This document shows, piece after piece, positions 44,020 to 55,025 of a stretch of 64,000 nt of DNA (its first letter is position 1; every line of letters starts with the position of its first letter). Origin of the DNA: Asparagopsis taxiformis (Eukaryota; Rhodophyta; Florideophyceae; Bonnemaisoniales; Bonnemaisoniaceae). Below the pieces are notes generated by a model. The model had not been told where the DNA came from. It saw nothing but the letters and a program-made list of their open reading frames with translations, and did not search any database. Location: NCBI GenBank assembly GCA_030407315.1, contig JALQPE010002935.1:1-64000 (forward strand), read 5' to 3'. A program made the translations under genes and the position numbers.

Positions 44020-44507
44020 TGTTGATAAAGTTTGGTAGCTTACCGAGCGTTTACTGAATCTGCGAGCTCACTACATAATTTGTATTCTCGCCGAGGTGCG
44101 CCGGCGGTGCTAAGGACAGCCTGTTCAAGGCTGCTCCAGACAGACTGTCACTGACAGTCTGTCCTAGCAAGCACCCGCTGCCAATCTGGTACACGTGGGC
44201 TTCTCTATCATATCATCCACACGTGTACACTTATCATAACATTTTCCCTCTACCATGATGGCAACCCATCTTGGCATTTCTAATTACTAATTGAAACTAT
44301 GACAAACAAATTGAAACTTCAGAGGCCAGTTACTCCGTAATGGAGTGTCGTAGGAGCCCCGGAGAAGTTGCTACCCGACTAATTCGGGCACGCTGAATAT
44401 GATTAGATAGGTTTCAGAGCGCTCAGACCACTCCTTCTAGGAGAAATCGAGGGTCAAAGTTTTCTCACGGAATTAGGCCTACCAGGCCCATTCTCAGTGA
44501 GTCAACA
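44020..44507 (-). repeat. 5' LTR of nested copia (B/C hybrid, 488 bp)
   Basis: Followed on the right by CTCTA. Its internal patch matches the LTR at 35918 better than the one at 38133, as expected if it is the original 5' LTR of B. Confidence 0.9.
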
Positions 44508-44878
44508 CTCTAGACATAAGAAGACTATCGAACGCCTCAAGGAAGGTGGTCTCAAGGTCTGCAAGCCCTGCGGTGTCATCGTTCGCACCCAGAGCGAGTT
44601 CGACAACCACCTCCGCGGTAGTCGCCACCGTGGCATCGAGAAGACTCTCAAAGCCGCTAAAGCCTCTAAGGCTTCTTCCTCCTCCGATAAGTAGTACTCC
44701 TCTTCTCTAGACACAATAGAAATCTAGCTGATTTCTCTTTGATAAACCTTGTTTTCTTGTTCTCCACTCATCTTGCTCTTAGCTAAAAGTCTCTATCCTA
44801 TAGATCCCAGCTTGGTCCTAGACGACTATCGGTTGTCCACTTGGGAAGGGTCGAACAGATAAGACTTCCTGCAGAGCC

Positions 44879-47800
44879 ATGGAGAGCAATTCATCCGGCA
44901 TTCGCATGGAAAAGCTGGACTACTCCAACTTCCACTCATGGAAGCAAAAGATGGAGCTCATCCTCGGACACCGCGAGGTGGACGAAATGATCGATCCTGA
45001 CCTACGTCCTCCACGCCCCGCAGAACAGGAAGCACTGTCCAAGTGGCTTCGCAAAGACAAAACTGCTCGGATGACCATCGGGATCACGTTGTCTGATGAG
45101 ATGCTCAAGAACGTCTTACACACCACTACTGCTCTGGAAATGTGGCAGGAGATCTGTAACGTGCACCAAAGGCACACTCTCCTAAACAAACTAGCTGCAA
45201 GGCGTGATTTCTATACTGCCACTATGAAGCCCGGTGAACAGATGCTCGTCTACATTAATCGTGTTCGACAGATGGCCTCGGTTCTCAGCTCTATGGGCGT
45301 GATCATCGACGACAAGGAAATGGCTATGGCTGTCCTCAATGGCCTTCCTTCTTCCTTCCAGACACTCATTACTGCTCTTGATGCTATAGGTGATGAGGAC
45401 CCTACATTCACCTTCGACAAAGTCCGAAGCCTCCTTCTTCAGGAGGAACGTAGAGCTTCTATTCTGAAACCTGGAAGCTCTTCTTCTGACTCGGCTGCAC
45501 TATTATCTAGGTCTGGGAAACAGCCCGGCAGTAACCGAAAGAAATGCACTTATTGCGGTCGTACCAACCACACTGAACCGTATTGTTGGCAAAAGTATGG
45601 CCGTCCATCCTTCTCTCGCCCTGCAAGGTCTAGACCTTCTGCTATGGTTACTCTCACCGATTCAGAAGGCAATCCTCCATCAAACACGGTTTCCGCGTCT
45701 ACTTTCCATAATGATGAAGAGAGAGAGTATGTTTGCCTCATGTCAACTACTCCTGGATCTCTTCATACATCAACTTGGTACATAGACTCTGCTGCCACCT
45801 CTCACATGACCTTCGATCGATCCATGTTTGTTTCCTATAAGGAAATAACACCGTTCTCCGTAACTCTGGGAGATAAGTCTACCTCAATGGCAGTCGGCCG
45901 TGGTGATGTTCGTTTAATGATCTCTCTATATGGGGAAATAAAACAGTGCATACTTCGTGACGTCCTCCACGTTCCCTCTTTTGTATTTTCTCTCATCTCC
46001 GTCAGCACCCTCACTACTCGAGGCATATCGGTGCAGTTCAATAACAATACAGTCATCCTGACTCAGAACAACAAACCGATAGCCACTGGACGGAGAAGCA
46101 AGGGACTCTATGCCATTGATCTCTTCTCGTCAGAGGCCCCAAAAGACCATGTGCAGCAAACAGCCTGTGTGGCCTCGCTACAGCTCTGGCACGAGCGGCT
46201 CAGGCATGTCAACAAGTCCGGTATCTCACGCATGGAACAGCTATCTGCCGTGAAGGGCCTCCGAATCAAATCTCAGAAATCAGATGCAGGTGCCCCATGT
46301 GAAGGATGCATAACCGGCAAAATGCCCCGAGCAGCTATTCCAAAGCTCTCCGAAACGAGAGCATCTGAGCTACTCCATTGGTTCACACAGATCTGGCAGG
46401 GCCGATGGAAGTACTCTCGAAAGGGGGAGCTCGATACTTTGTGACATTCATCGATGACAAGTCCCGATGGCTAACGGTATACCCGCTCCACCGTAAGTCC
46501 GACTGTTTCGACTCCTTCCAGAGATTCCTGCGCATGGCTGAAACGCAAACTGGTTGTACACTCCGCCAACTACGCTCGGATGGAGGGGGAGAGTTCTTCT
46601 CAAACGACTTTAGCTCCTTCCTCGACAGCAAAGGCATCAAACGTCAGACCACCTTTGCATACACTCCGCAACAGAATGGTGTGGCAGAGAGAATGAACAG
46701 AACCCTCAAAGATCAAATTCGTGCCATGCTCCATCACAGCAACACCCCATCCGAGTTCTGGGCAGAAGCACTCTCCTGTGCTGCCTACATTCGTAACCGT
46801 GTCACCAGCCGCTCCCTGCCAACTGGAAATACTCCGTATGAGATCTGGTATGGTAGGAAACCGAGTATTGTTCATATGCGAACGTTCGGAAGTAGATGCT
46901 GGTACAAAACGCCTGATAAACTTCTTCAGACCCTTGATTTGCGGGCAAAGGAATCAATTATGCTTGGATACGCAAGCTCCCAGAAAGCCTACAAACTATG
47001 GGACACAGCAAATGAAAAGGTCGTTGTGTCGCGAGACGTAGTGTTCGACGAGCTGCAGAAGAAGCGTTTACCATCTTCTGATACAGACTACAACAGCGTT
47101 GATGCTGCTCCTGAGTCCAATACTGAGCCACGGGATGGAGACGGCAAGTCTGGTCTCTCTACCAAACAGGATACTCCTCCTTCATCCCATTCGGACTCTG
47201 ACTCTGACACCAACGCTCCACAACCTCAATCTCCTCCACCAACTCCCTCAGCATCTACTGATGAGTCTCTCCTTAACGCTCCGCGTAAATCTTCTCGATC
47301 TCGTAAACCTCCGGGCGAGTGGTGGAAAACAACTGCCCTTGTCTCCACTACTGCTGATACCACTCCGGAACATCTTCTTACCTTCACTGAGGTGACCAAG
47401 GGGGAGGAGAAAGATCTCTGGATTGAGGCCATTCAGTCCGAGATGGATTCCCTCGAAGCAAATGGCACCTGGATTCTGGTCCCCCGCAGTGAAGCTCTCA
47501 ACCTCCTCACTTCGAAGTGGGTCTTCAAACGCAAAGATGTTGTGAGTGAAACTGGTGAGCACTCGATCAAACACAAAGCTCGACTCGTAACTCGAGGATT
47601 CCAGCAGAAGTACGGCATCGACTCCGAGACCTATGCCCCCGTTGTCCAGTTCTGTACTCTTCGCATGTTCTTTGCGCTCACTGTCCACCACGATTTGCAC
47701 TGCGATCAAATGGACGTCAAAACAGCCTTTCTCTACGGAGATCTCGAGCTGGACATATTCATGGAGCAGCCGGAGGGATTCGTCGACTCGAAGCATCCAG

Positions 47801-48957
47801 ACCATGTCTGCAAACTGCAAAAGGCTCTATACGGACTCAAACAAGCTCCGAGGCAGTGGCATGCTAAGATCGATGACTTTCTCATTTCACAGCTCGACTT
47901 CCAGAGCTCTCCGTACGATCCATGTTTCTACGTCAGGTATCGTGACGACTCTATGATCATCATTGCACTATACGTCGACGATATTCTTCTTGCTTCAAGC
48001 AGTACAGATATGTTGGATGAGCTGAAAGCAGAGTTCAGCAAGCGTTTCGAGATGAAGGATTGTGGTAGAGCTCGGGTATGTCTTGGACTAGAGATTGCGC
48101 GCAACACCTCCAAAGGACTGCTACACTTGAATCAGTCCCGCTACGCTGAGAAGGTATTGGAACGGTTTGGAATGGAAAACGCAAGTCCCGTTGTTACGCC
48201 AATGCAAGCTCAGATCTCCGTCGCGGATACCGAAACTGAGCCCATCGACTCTACGCTCTATCGCAGAGCAATTGGCAGCCTGATGTACCTAGCGGTGGGA
48301 ACTCGCCCTGACATCGCATTTGCTGTTGGGAGACTTGCACAGTTCGTTGAGGCCCCGACAAAAGCTCTCTGGGTAGCCGTTAAACGTGTCCTACGCTACA
48401 TCGCTGGTACACGGGACTTTGGCGTGATGTACAGAGCTACAGCAACACTTGCACCAGTCGGGTACAGCGACTCGGACTGGGGCGGTTGTACTATCAACCG
48501 GAAGTCGACCAGTGGCTATGTCTTCAAGATGGCTGGAGGAGCGGTGAGCTGGAAGTCTCGTAAGCAAAGCTGCGTAGCCCAGTCTTCCTCAGAAGCAGAA
48601 TACATGGCTCTCAGTGCAGCAGTGAAGGAGGCAATCTGGCTGAGAAACATCGTTGGTTTCAGCAGCAATACAGATCCTGCAGATCCTATCCTCATCAATG
48701 TGGATAATCAAGGATCTATCAAAATGGCTAGGAACGATGCTTCTGGAACCCGCACAAAGCATATCGACATTCGGTATCACTTTGTCCGGGATTGCCTCCT
48801 CGAAGGGATGTTCGATATCGACTACTGTCCAACATCCGATATGGTAGCGGATGTCCTCACTAAGCCTCTGCAAAGGATTCAGTTCGTCAAGCTTCGTGAA
48901 CTTATGGGGGTAACTACCAAATCATTAATCGAGAATGTCAAAGAGGGGGAGTGTTGA
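44879..48957 (+). CDS. gag-pol: copia gag-pol polyprotein, copy D (one frameshift)
   Basis: Starts MESNSSGIRMEKLDY. All copia domains are present: knuckle CTYCGRTNHTEPYC, protease WYIDSAATSH, zinc site, integrase, reverse transcriptase ALYVDDILLAS, RNase H GYSDSDWGG. The only break is a lost base at about 46378, where CTCCATTGGTT replaces an expected CTCCAATTGGTT; restoring that reading gives the conserved L-Q-L-V-H-T-D start of the integrase core. One codon is missing in the RT (GIDSETYAPV against GVDYAETYAPV). Stop TGA lies in the 3' LTR. Confidence 0.95.
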
Positions 48958-49439
48958 AGCACTGGAATTGGCCCTGAGGGGCTCAATTACGTGAGAAAAC
49001 TTTGACCCTCGATTTCTCCTAGAAGGAGTGGTCTGAGCGCTCTGAAACCTATCCCATCTTGTTCAGCGTGCCCGAATTAGTCGGGTAGCAACTTCTCCGA
49101 AGCTTCTACGACCTTTCTTCATGGAGATAATAGCGTCTGAAGTTTCAATTTGTTTGTCAGACTTTCAATTAGTAATTAGAAATGCCAGGATGGGTTGCCA
49201 TCATGGCACAGGGAAAATGTTATGATAAGTGTACACGTGTGGGTGATATGATTGAGAAGCCCACGTGTACCAGATTGGCAGCGGGTGTTTGCTAGGACAG
49301 ACTGTCAGTGACAGACTGTCTGGAGCAGCTATTAACAGGCTGTCCTTAGCACCGCCGGCGCACCTCGGCGAGAATACAAATAATGTAGTGAGCTCGCAGA
49401 TTCAATAAACGCTCGGTAAGCGACCAATTCGTTTCAACA
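48952..49439 (+). repeat. 3' LTR of copia D (488 bp)
   Basis: Begins TGTTGAAGCACTGG and ends CGTTTCAACA. Preceded by AAAGAGGGGGAG. It joins directly to truncated transposase coding sequence. Confidence 0.93.
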
Positions 49440-51699
49440 GGCGCTGGCCGCGTGAGCGAAGTCATCACCGTCCTACAAGACCCCTCATTCTCCCTAGAAA
49501 AGTTCAACAGCGCCGTTCGCACCGTAGAAGAATGTCGCCACGTTACCGCTTCCATGGTCGAAACACATTTCCGCACCGAAGGTTACAAGAGCCACATCAT
49601 TCCAGACAAAACTGGTAAGTACTCGGCACAGCTGTACCTCCGCGACCCAGTCGAAATGCTCCGCAGGCAGTTAGCTCTGGCTAACGACCAAAATACTCTC
49701 TTCCACCCCTCCCCACAGACCGCCCCAGACGGCACCGCAATATTTTCTCATCCCCTACACACAGAATTCGCGAAAACGCTGCACCAGGTTACTAGACAGC
49801 GCGTGCAGCTCTCGGAAGATCCACAGGTCGTATGGGCAGAGGAAACTGATCCCACACCTTCCTCCTTTGCCGGCCTCCTCCAAGTGTACTCCGACAAGAG
49901 CAGCACAAGCCTCAAGAGCTCCGCAATCGTCGCATACCCCATACACGTCACACTGCTCAACTTCTCCGCCCCGCTCCGTCGCCACTGCATCCGTAGCGGC
50001 CTCACCATCGTCGGGTATCTTCCGTACATTGTTAACCCTTCGTCCAACGCCTTGTTCGATGATGAAATGCCGACAACCTCTAGTTCTGCTAGTCGCGCTC
50101 GCAAAATTGATATTCTTCATAAAGCACTCGAAAAAGTGTTTTCGTCCCTATCCACCGCGTTCTCTTCCGGGTTCCCCTGCACAGACTCTACTGCAACTGC
50201 CCGCCAATGCTTTCCCATCCTAGCCAATTATTGCTGCGACTTTCCAGAGGCCAAAGAGCTGTCATGCACTCGCAACAGCACTACCACCACACATCCCTGC
50301 CACCGCTGCTACATCCCCGCCACTCAACTTGAATCCACCGCGCCACACCAGCCCCGCTCCCTCGATGATACACGCTCTGCACGCCAAGAGAGCGCTCAGG
50401 AGCATACAACTGCTCCGCTCGAAGCTCTCTCCCTCCTCGAACAACACTCTGTCCTCGAATCGACCGCTCTTTTACCCACCAACAGTCCCCTAGACCCCTA
50501 CAACATTTTCTCCTTCGAGGCTCTGCACAATCTCAACCTCGGCATCTCAAAGCTCATCAAACAGTGCATTGTCCACCGCCTCAGCTCCCCAGACCTCACC
50601 ACCACCACTGCCTCCCATTCCGAGACACCTCGCACCTTCAAGAAGGTGAAAAAATCCATCCTCGCCGGCTCAAACAGCATTCTGTCCGCTATCGAACGCG
50701 ACTACTACATCACCGGTCTTCATGTCGACTTCTCCAAGGGTGAGAAGGGCACCAATTTGAACGGCCTCTTCACGGAGGACGGCATACGCGGCATGCTCGC
50801 AGCCAAAGACTATCACCATGTCGACATGGTGTTCCCTTTCATCGCAGCATTCATTGACACATGCTGTGACGAAGTAGAGACAGCCCCCCTCACTTCCATC
50901 TGCACGCAATACTCTGACCTCGTCGTGTGTCATGAAACGCGGTCGCATCAAGCACTGGACTGCCGCCGAACTCGAAAGCCTCCAGAACTCCATTTCCTAT
51001 TTCAAACAATCAATGCTCTCCACCCTCGGCCCATTCCACACCACAGGTCTCAAAACTTTCAAGTTCCATCTTCTTGACCATCTTCCCGGTGACTTGCAGA
51101 GATATGGCGCCCTGGAACACATTGATGCAGGCCCCTACGAACACTCGCATCTTCTGTTCAAACAGAGTTATAGGAAAACCTCTCGAAGGCGCTCCACAGC
51201 CATGGAAGAGACTATTCGCCACATGGAATTCTCCTTGGCCACTCCAACTGGTCACAAACCATCGGACACATTGGGAAACCCACGCATGATATCGCCCACA
51301 GACGGTGCAGTACTCGTTCGCGACGGATTCACCGTTGCACTGCACGACTTTGCCTCCCTGCTTCCCGATGCAACCCTCCTCGTTGCAGATATCGACGGAC
51401 AGCCCGATCCTGCCACTCTTTTGCCTCTGCACAACTCCTCGTTCCCGTCTGGCACCATAACGCTATTCCAGCAACTCGGTGACACAGCTGCACAAGCGTT
51501 CCTTACGCTCGCTGGACTGTGCGCCACGGCAGAAGGCCCTCCAATACATGACATGGACATTTCCGTCACCGTGGTAAAGTCCGCCTACGTCATGGGAGGG
51601 TACGTCCCAGATGCCGACGACTTTGACCCGCACAGTGGCAGGTGTGACGCAATTTATTTCGTCGACGCGCGCGCGTTCGCTGCGATTGCGTCGGGATGA
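49440..51699 (+). pseudogene. Plavaka-like transposase, 5' truncated by copia D, one frame break
   Basis: The reading frame enters from the LTR without an ATG, so the N-terminus is lost. Core: LQVYSDKSSTS, AYPIHVTLLNFSAPLRRH, LTIVGYLPYI and CHRCYIP. A 1-nt break near 50930 shifts to the frame with FKFHLLDHLPGDLQRYGALEH, YEHSHLLFKQSYRKTSRR and a C-terminal domain ending about 51699. The NLP/NF-x-R strand, GYLP, C-x-x-C and H..G...E..H order is that of Plavaka transposases. It belongs to another subtype than the one at 15261-19061 (different core motifs, Ser/Thr/Ala-rich). Confidence 0.72.
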
Positions 51700-53021
51700 A
51701 TTCGCGTGCATCTATCTTAGTTAGTAAGCGAGCGTACGCGTGGCGTTTTGATTACGTGTCACGGAGCGTGGATGCGAGCGCGTGCGCGCGTACGTTGCCA
51801 CGAAACCGCGAGCCCGGCGCCACGTGTAGCGCTTTTTACGAATTTCCCTTTTATTTCCCTTTTTGGGTTTTTTATGACGAAAGTCTTTTTCCCAAATATT
51901 TCCCTTTTTGCGTGCGAGCGAGCGGCCGCCGGCCGGCCACGCAAGGACAACCTGTCCTAGGTAGTTAGCTACTAATGTTTGTTCTGCTTCGCACCTTACC
52001 AATAAACAGCCAGCATCTTCGCAGCTACGAGTTAAGCGTTTAGCGAATCGCGAGGACCGATTGCGTTGAAATGTTGCGTGCGGGTTGCTCACGATCGCCG
52101 ACGTTCGCGTGCGCGTTGCGCATAAACCGATCGTCGAACCGCGTCGCACCGCGATAGCGCGCGTTGCGTCGCACGCCACTAGGCCAGGGATTTACGACCC
52201 CTGTGTGGATCGCGTTGTGCTCGAGTTTACTCGGTGATCTCACCCTGAGATCACGGCTTGCGCCGGCCCGCGAATCCCGTGTTGCGATCGTTCCCTACGC
52301 GTTCCGCCGTTGTACCACCCGTTCGCCAGCGCGACCGAGCGACGCGCGAACGCAAGTTCAACCAGCGCGTTACGGTTCACCTCGCCCTGACACGGCTGCA
52401 ATTTTAGAACTCCCTTAGCGATCGCCACCCCGGCTGGTCCTACAACTGGTCTCTCGACCTAGAATTGCGCGAACCGACGTGCGAACTCAGCGAAGCACAG
52501 AAACTCCGCTTGGGGAAAACACGGGACGCCAAACCTATCGCTTACTCTAATTCTTCTTTTATCCGTTCGTCGTGCGCGACAGCGAGGGCGATTGACGCGT
52601 GCGCGCGTATCGCTATCCCGGAAGCGGTGCTGTAGCCTCTCTGGTTTGTACAACTGCCCTACCCCTACTACGACGATTCGCCGCGCGGAACGACGCGATC
52701 GAAGACGCAGCGCGTGCGCGTGCTAGTTCGCAACCCTAACGCGGGTTCGGCGGTGCCGAAAATATTGGGTTCGCGGACGATCGAGACCCGTCTTTGCGCG
52801 TTCCGAGCGAGGAAGAAGCCCTCCTGCGAGCGAACTCGTCCCCCTCACCCTTACTACGCGCGCCCGATACGCAGACAATTTTCGGGAAGCGCTTCCCTTT
52901 CTACTTGCCAATTTTTCGACGCGCCGACGCGAGATTTTGACGCGCGCCGAATTCTCCTTTCTCCTTCCCCATCATCCCTTTTTCCCTTTTCCCTAGGCGA
53001 CGATCGAACGCAACCGCGCCG
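51700..53021 (+). repeat. probable 5' LTR and leader of the chromovirus
   Basis: CpG-rich DNA without a gene. A possible LTR start is TGTCACGGAGCG at about 51757, and AATAAA occurs at about 52000. An exact LTR end and primer-binding site could not be fixed, and no matching 3' LTR was found in the window. The boundaries are therefore tentative. Confidence 0.35.
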
Positions 53022-54981
53022 ATGGATCCATCCGCGCCCGAGCGATCGAACGCGCCGACCGAACCGCCGCCAGTCGCGTCGCAAACGCATGCAGTCGACG
53101 CACTGGTCGCTTCACATATCCCTGACCCTACCGCTTCTCCATGGCCGCCGTTACCGACGCAAGCGCTCGCAAGCATCGACGACGACGCGCAAACGTCCGA
53201 CGATGGCGCCGCAACGAAGCGCGAGGCCGAGTTCCGCGTTTCCGATGTGCACGCTACGCCGTCCGCAACGCTTCCGAGCTTGGTTCGACAAGTAGTGGAC
53301 GACCCTACGTTCCAATGCATGCTCCAGGCTGAAGTACGAGCCGCGGTGGACCGCGCTATCAAAGGCCAATCACGTGGACTAACGGCTCAGATGAGGGCGC
53401 AAGTCCACAACCTAATCGTCACTACGATGGACTCCCGCGAGGAGCACAACACCGAACGCGCGAACGTCGCTGCGCGCGAAAACCGAAAGCGAACCGCAGC
53501 GCGCGCGACCCCTACGAACTACGCGCGCGACGCGGACCCCGAAGGATGGCTGGAACTGGCGCGCCAGGACCTGTCATTCGACGACCACCCGCATTCGGAT
53601 AGCGACAATGGACCCGCGCATCCCGGACTGGTAGAGATCCAGCCGTTGAACGAGCTGTTCACGCGCGCGCTTTCGTATCGCACGTATCGCTTGCGTAATA
53701 CGGACCGCGCGTTTAACCGAGCAATTGCGAGCGAACTCGCTAACACCGCGAAAATGGTGCGCCATTCGATGCAAGGAGAGAATTTCACGGGCGCTGACGG
53801 AATCGCCGTGCTATCGTTCCTGAAGTATTTCAAGAGCGCATGCGACGACACCGGCGTATCCGAAGGCGCAGCGTTGCCGATTCTCAAGTATTTCCTCGCC
53901 GACGAGGCGCGCGACACGTTCCAAACGTACGTGGGACGAACGTTCCGAGGTTCGCGCGCGGGCGTCGACTCGATTACGTGCTACGCGGAAGCCGTTCAGT
54001 GGCTCCTGCTAACCTATGCGCGCGAAGGCGACGTCGCGCAAGCTTATCGTGACGTGGCGCAACAAACGCAAGACCCGAAGGAAACCGAAACACAATTCGC
54101 TACGAGACTACGACGCCGCGCGCTGCGCTGCGGCGATGCGTTTAGCGAGCGAACGCTTGTTTCTATTTTCGTCGATGGCCTACGACCCTATGCGCAACAC
54201 CTCGTGCGGGACGCGTTGTCTCGCGACCCGCGTCGATACACCTTTCGAGAGCTAGTCTCTATGGCGCAGAGCCACGGGGACACGCACCGAGCGATGACGC
54301 CGACGACGAGCGCGCGACCGCTATTACGGCGAACTCCTGCGCTCTACGTGGAAGAGGACGAGACACCGACGCTGCAGGCACTGACCGTGGGGCATACCCC
54401 GCCATCAGGCTTCTCATCGCCAAACGTCTCACCCTCCGCCGCGACGCCGCACGCTCCGCGCGAACGGAAGTTCTCGACCCCGAGCCCCCTGCGAAGTCCA
54501 ACCTCGCTTTGCACCCCTTCGTCGAACTATCGCACGCCACGCTCTCGCGACGCCTCGCCCGCCGACCGTTCGCGACGCTTTGCGCATAACGACGACCGGG
54601 AACGCGAACGCGCGGGACCGTGCACAGCGCACATACCGCGCGCAACTTATCGTGAGACAGACGGCACCGGCCGACACGTCTCGCACAGCGGCGTTCCGCT
54701 GTCTGATATGCCGGAAGTTTGGGCATCCCATGGTAAGCTGCCCGCTGCTCTCATCCGAGCAGCAGGCCGCGATTCGCGAGATGCATAGCCAAGCGCGCCT
54801 AACGCCCGAAGAACTGAACCTGCAGCGAAACGTTCAGGTTTTCGAAGTTTCCGCGGACGATGACGCACGCGAGCGCGAAAGCGAACGCACGCGCGAAGAC
54901 GACGCGCACGACGGCGAGCAGCTCACGCCCCACTCGGTTCGCTTCGCAGAAGACCCGGGAAACGCCTACGAGGAGTCGTAG
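53022..54981 (+). CDS. gag: Ty3/gypsy chromovirus Gag (one frame break before the zinc knuckle)
   Basis: Starts MDPSAPERSNAPTEPP. The central region with RTFRGSRAGVDSITCYAEAVQWLLLTY... and a FATRLRRRALRCG segment is typical of Ty3/gypsy Gag. The CCHC knuckle C-x2-C-x4-H-x4-C (CLICRKFGHPMVSC, 54700-54741) lies in a different frame from the long Gag frame, so a base was gained or lost between about 54540 and 54690. The knuckle frame ends in TAG at 54981, 44 bp before the pol ATG. Very rich in CGCG, unlike the copia copies. Confidence 0.85.
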
Positions 54982-55025
54982 CGGGTGGGCCGACTCCTCT
55001 CCTTCCAACGGATACGCGACGCGCG

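Larger units (their letters stand above)
35918..44507 (-). mobile_element. nested copia insertion (copies B and C, A subfamily)
   Basis: Bounded by LTRs of the A subfamily and a perfect 5-bp target duplication CTCTA (35913-35917 and 44508-44512). The internal order on the minus strand is LTR, full internal region (C), LTR, 3' part of a second pol (B), LTR. The simplest history is that B inserted into D, another copy inserted into B pol, and recombination between the two 5' LTRs removed the 5' part of B. Confidence 0.9.
35681..44694 (+). pseudogene. copia D two-zinc-finger ORF, interrupted by nested element
   Basis: The left half is 35681-35917, with the first finger CHHCNVFLNSAESRVAHFSG. The right half is 44508-44694, with SRHKKTIERL and the second finger CKPCGVIVRTQSEFDNHLRGSRH. 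Joining at CTCTA restores GGC TCT AGA CAT exactly. The intact ancestor had two C-x2-C-x12-H-x5-H fingers, like copy C. The nested element is an 8.6 kb insertion within the first finger's final His region. Confidence 0.88.
34413..49439 (+). mobile_element. Ty1/copia retrotransposon copy D, second subfamily, split by nested insertion
   Basis: Left part 34413-35917 and right part 44508-49439 join exactly within the zinc-finger ORF once the 35918-44507 insertion and one CTCTA are removed, giving about 6.4 kb with two 488-bp LTRs. Its proteins are clearly diverged from copies A-C (MESNSSGIRMEKLDY, a different Ser/Thr-rich linker), so it is a separate subfamily. Flanks AAGAC (left) and GGCGC (right) do not match, so no target duplication remains. 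Confidence 0.92.

Noticed and set aside
52714..53295. 193-aa ORF before chromovirus gag
   Set aside because: Overlaps gag in another frame in CpG-rich DNA; Arg/Pro/Ser composition is typical of chance frames there.
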